From Leucobacter komagatae (GTDB lineage: Bacteria; Actinomycetota; Actinomycetes; Actinomycetales; Microbacteriaceae): a stretch of DNA of 64,000 nt. Every line of letters starts with the position of its first letter. Positions within the stretch are counted from its first letter, which is position 1. Below, one piece after another: positions 62,498 to 64,000 of this stretch. The position numbers and the translations under genes are program-made. The stretch lies in assembly GCF_000834055.1 (NCBI RefSeq), contig NZ_JXSQ01000007.1, forward strand, positions 62,001 to 126,000. The letters are read 5' to 3'. Below the pieces are notes generated by a model. The model saw nothing but the letters and a program-made list of their open reading frames with translations. It had not been told where the DNA came from and searched no databases.

Positions 62498-63130
62498 CTA
62501 GTCGCGTGGTGCGGCGAGCCGCTCGGCGACCCGGGCGCGCACGACGGCGTGAATCTCTTCGGGGGTGCCTGAGGCGTCGACCACGAGGAAGCGTTCGGGC
62601 GAGGCTGCGGCGAGCCCGTGGTAGGCGCTCCGCACGGCCTCGTGGAACTCTTGCCGTTCGGCCTCGAGCCGGTCGTCGTCTCGCGAGGCGCGCCTGGTCG
62701 CCGCGACCTCTGGTGCGAGGTCGAACAAGACGGTCACGTCTGGCCAGAGCCCGCCAGCTGCCCACTCGCTGATGCGCCGCACCTCGTCGACGTCGAGCAC
62801 GCGCCCTGCGCCCTGGTAGGCGAGCGAGGAATCGATGTAGCGATCCTGCACGACGACCGCGCCGCGCGCGAGCGCGGGCCGCACCACCTTGGCGATGTGT
62901 TGCGCGCGGTCGGCAGCGTACAACAGGGCCTCGGCGCGGGGATCCACATCGCCGATCTCCTCGCCGCCGTGCAGCAGCAGCCTGCGCACCTCAACGCCGA
63001 GCGGGGTGCCACCCGGCTCGCGCGTGCGCACAACCTCGCGGCCCTCCCCCGTCAGCCAATCCTCGAGCAGGGCAGCCTGGGTCGTCTTGCCGACGCTATC
63101 GCCACCCTCGAGCGTGATGAACATGCTCAC
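62498..63130 (-). CDS. tmk: Thymidylate kinase
   Basis: Phosphorylates dTMP to dTDP. 210 residues with P-loop ITLEGGDSVGKTTQA (Ser in place of the more common Gly), REPGGTPLG, the DRY motif VVVQDRYIDSSLAYQGAGR and the LID-like ATRRASRDDDRLEAE. GTG 63130 or ATG 63124 can start it; the GTG directly follows the topA stop at 63131, so the pair is coupled. topA-tmk is a common actinobacterial order. Confidence 0.95.
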   Translation of the reverse strand: MSMFITLEGGDSVGKTTQAALLEDWLTGEGREVVRTREPGGTPLGVEVRRLLLHGGEEIGDVDPRAEALLYAADRAQHIAKVVRPALARGAVVVQDRYIDSSLAYQGAGRVLDVDEVRRISEWAAGGLWPDVTVLFDLAPEVAATRRASRDDDRLEAERQEFHEAVRSAYHGLAAASPERFLVVDASGTPEEIHAVVRARVAERLAAPRD

Positions 63131-64000
63131 CTACTCGGCGGATCCGGCTGACTCGGCGGCCTCTGCTGCCTTCTTCGCGGCGTTCGCCTTGCGGGTCTCG
63201 GCTGCCTTCTTCGCTGCGGCCGAGCGGGCCGGATCAACGGCCTTCTTCGCCGCCGCAGTCTTTGTGGCTGGCTTCTTCGTGGCCGCGGTCTTCTTCGCCG
63301 CAGGCTTCTTCGCTGGTGCCTTCTTCTTGGCCGGCGCCTTCTTCTTCGCTGGGCCCTTCGCGCGCTTGATCGCGAGCAGGTCGATCGCGCGCTCGAACGT
63401 GATGTCCTCGACGGAGTCGCCGCGGGGGATCGTCGCGTTCGTCTCGCCGTCGGTGACGTACGGGCCGAAGCGGCCGTCCTTGACCTTCACGGGCTTACCG
63501 CTCACGGGATCCGCGTCGAATTCCTTGAGCGCAGCGCTCGCCTTGCGCGCACCGTACTTCGGCTGCGCGAGCACCTCGAGCGCACCTGGCAGGTCAATCG
63601 AGAAGATCGCGTCCTCGCTCGGGAGCGTGCGGGTCTCGGTGCCCTTCTTCAGGTACGGGCCGTAGCGTCCGTTCTGCGCGGTGATCGCATCGCCAGACTC
63701 GGGATCGTTGCCGACCGTGCGTGGCAGGTCGAGGAGCGCGACGGCCGTGTCGAGGTCGACGGTCGCCGGATCCATCGACTTGAACAGCGAAGCGGTGCGG
63801 GGCTTTTCGCCCTTCGGCAGCTCCTCGTCCTCGTTCGGAAGTTCCTGCACGTACGGGCCAAAGCGGCCGTTCTTCGCGATGACGCGCTTGCCGGTCTCGG
63901 GGTGGAGACCGACGACACGATCCTCGAGTGGCTCAGCATCCGCGAGCTCGTGGGCGCGGGCCGGGGTGAGCTCGTCAGGCGCCATGCCGTCGGGGATGTT
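63131..64000 (-). CDS. topA: DNA topoisomerase I, C-terminal part (cut by window edge)
   Basis: Only the last ~289 residues are inside the window; the frame continues beyond 64000. It shows NIPDGMAPDELTP, then three copies of the C-terminal TopA repeat (AKNGRFGPYVQEL, AQNGRYGPYLKKG, VKDGRFGPYVTDG) and ends in a ~85-residue Lys/Ala/Pro-rich tail, which in actinobacteria promotes processivity and DNA binding. Confidence 0.95.
   Translation of the reverse strand, partial: NIPDGMAPDELTPARAHELADAEPLEDRVVGLHPETGKRVIAKNGRFGPYVQELPNEDEELPKGEKPRTASLFKSMDPATVDLDTAVALLDLPRTVGNDPESGDAITAQNGRYGPYLKKGTETRTLPSEDAIFSIDLPGALEVLAQPKYGARKASAALKEFDADPVSGKPVKVKDGRFGPYVTDGETNATIPRGDSVEDITFERAIDLLAIKRAKGPAKKKAPAKKKAPAKKPAAKKTAATKKPATKTAAAKKAVDPARSAAAKKAAETRKANAAKKAAEAAESAGSAE

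Noticed and set aside
1-64000. Prophage, insertion sequence, CRISPR array, tRNA or rRNA
   Set aside because: No integrase or transposase motifs, no regularly spaced identical repeats, no rRNA-like conserved stretches and no cloverleaf candidates were noticed on reading; a tRNA or covariance-model scan would settle this.

Overview
The window is a high-GC chromosomal stretch from an actinobacterium. Several features point to Microbacteriaceae, probably Leucobacter-like: frequent GTG/TTG starts, candidate leaderless promoters, an FHA-FtsK/WXG100 cluster, a DtxR/IdeR-type iron box, the purS-purQ-purL form of FGAM synthase and a coproporphyrin-type heme operon. The genus is inferred from gene content. 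No rRNA, tRNA, CRISPR array, transposase or phage gene was seen.

Layout. 1-3.2 kb: a dipeptide/oligopeptide-type ABC permease (cut by the left edge), its lipoprotein binding protein and a divergent Lrp/AsnC-type regulator. 3.2-8.6 kb: nusA-ylxR-infB and rbfA on the minus strand, with an NTF2-like gene between infB and rbfA. 8.7-10 kb: ispD-ispF. 10-18 kb: a compact type VII secretion-like operon (WXG100 protein, small helical protein, DUF1023 hydrolase, lipoprotein, FHA-EssC/EccC ATPase). 18.2-27.8 kb: purine synthesis genes purM, purF, purD, purC, purS and purQ, interspersed with two TatA paralogues, a sterol-carrier-like protein, an SRPBCC protein with a long acidic tail and a nitronate monooxygenase. 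27.9-31.9 kb: an iron-siderophore ABC importer with a DtxR/IdeR box over its predicted promoter.

32-48.5 kb holds a surface system and is the most unusual part. One long minus-strand operon encodes a ~3,180-residue protein with 21 DUF11-like repeats and an LPXTG-like anchor, a small exported beta-type protein, an RCC1-propeller protein, a SipW/ER-type signal peptidase, a lipoprotein FKBP prolyl isomerase, and an ECF sigma factor fused to its own zinc-finger anti-sigma, membrane and extracellular parts. Most of these genes overlap by a few bases. A double-GNAT gene follows with what looks like its own promoter. I read this as a self-contained module for building, maturing, folding and sensing a surface fibre or adhesin. 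It lies between purQ and purL, which are usually neighbours.

49-52.5 kb: a membrane protein and purL. 52.9-61.4 kb: heme biosynthesis, hemE-cgoX-hemC-hemD-hemB-hemL in one tightly overlapped operon, with hemA divergent. 61.4-64 kb: a CPBP-family membrane protease, tmk and the 3' end of topA (cut by the right edge).

A recurring regulatory pattern is a TANNNT hexamer exactly six bases before the start codon. It occurs at rbfA, the NTF2-like gene, ispD, purM, the sterol-carrier gene, purD, the GNAT gene and purL, and suggests that leaderless transcripts are common here.
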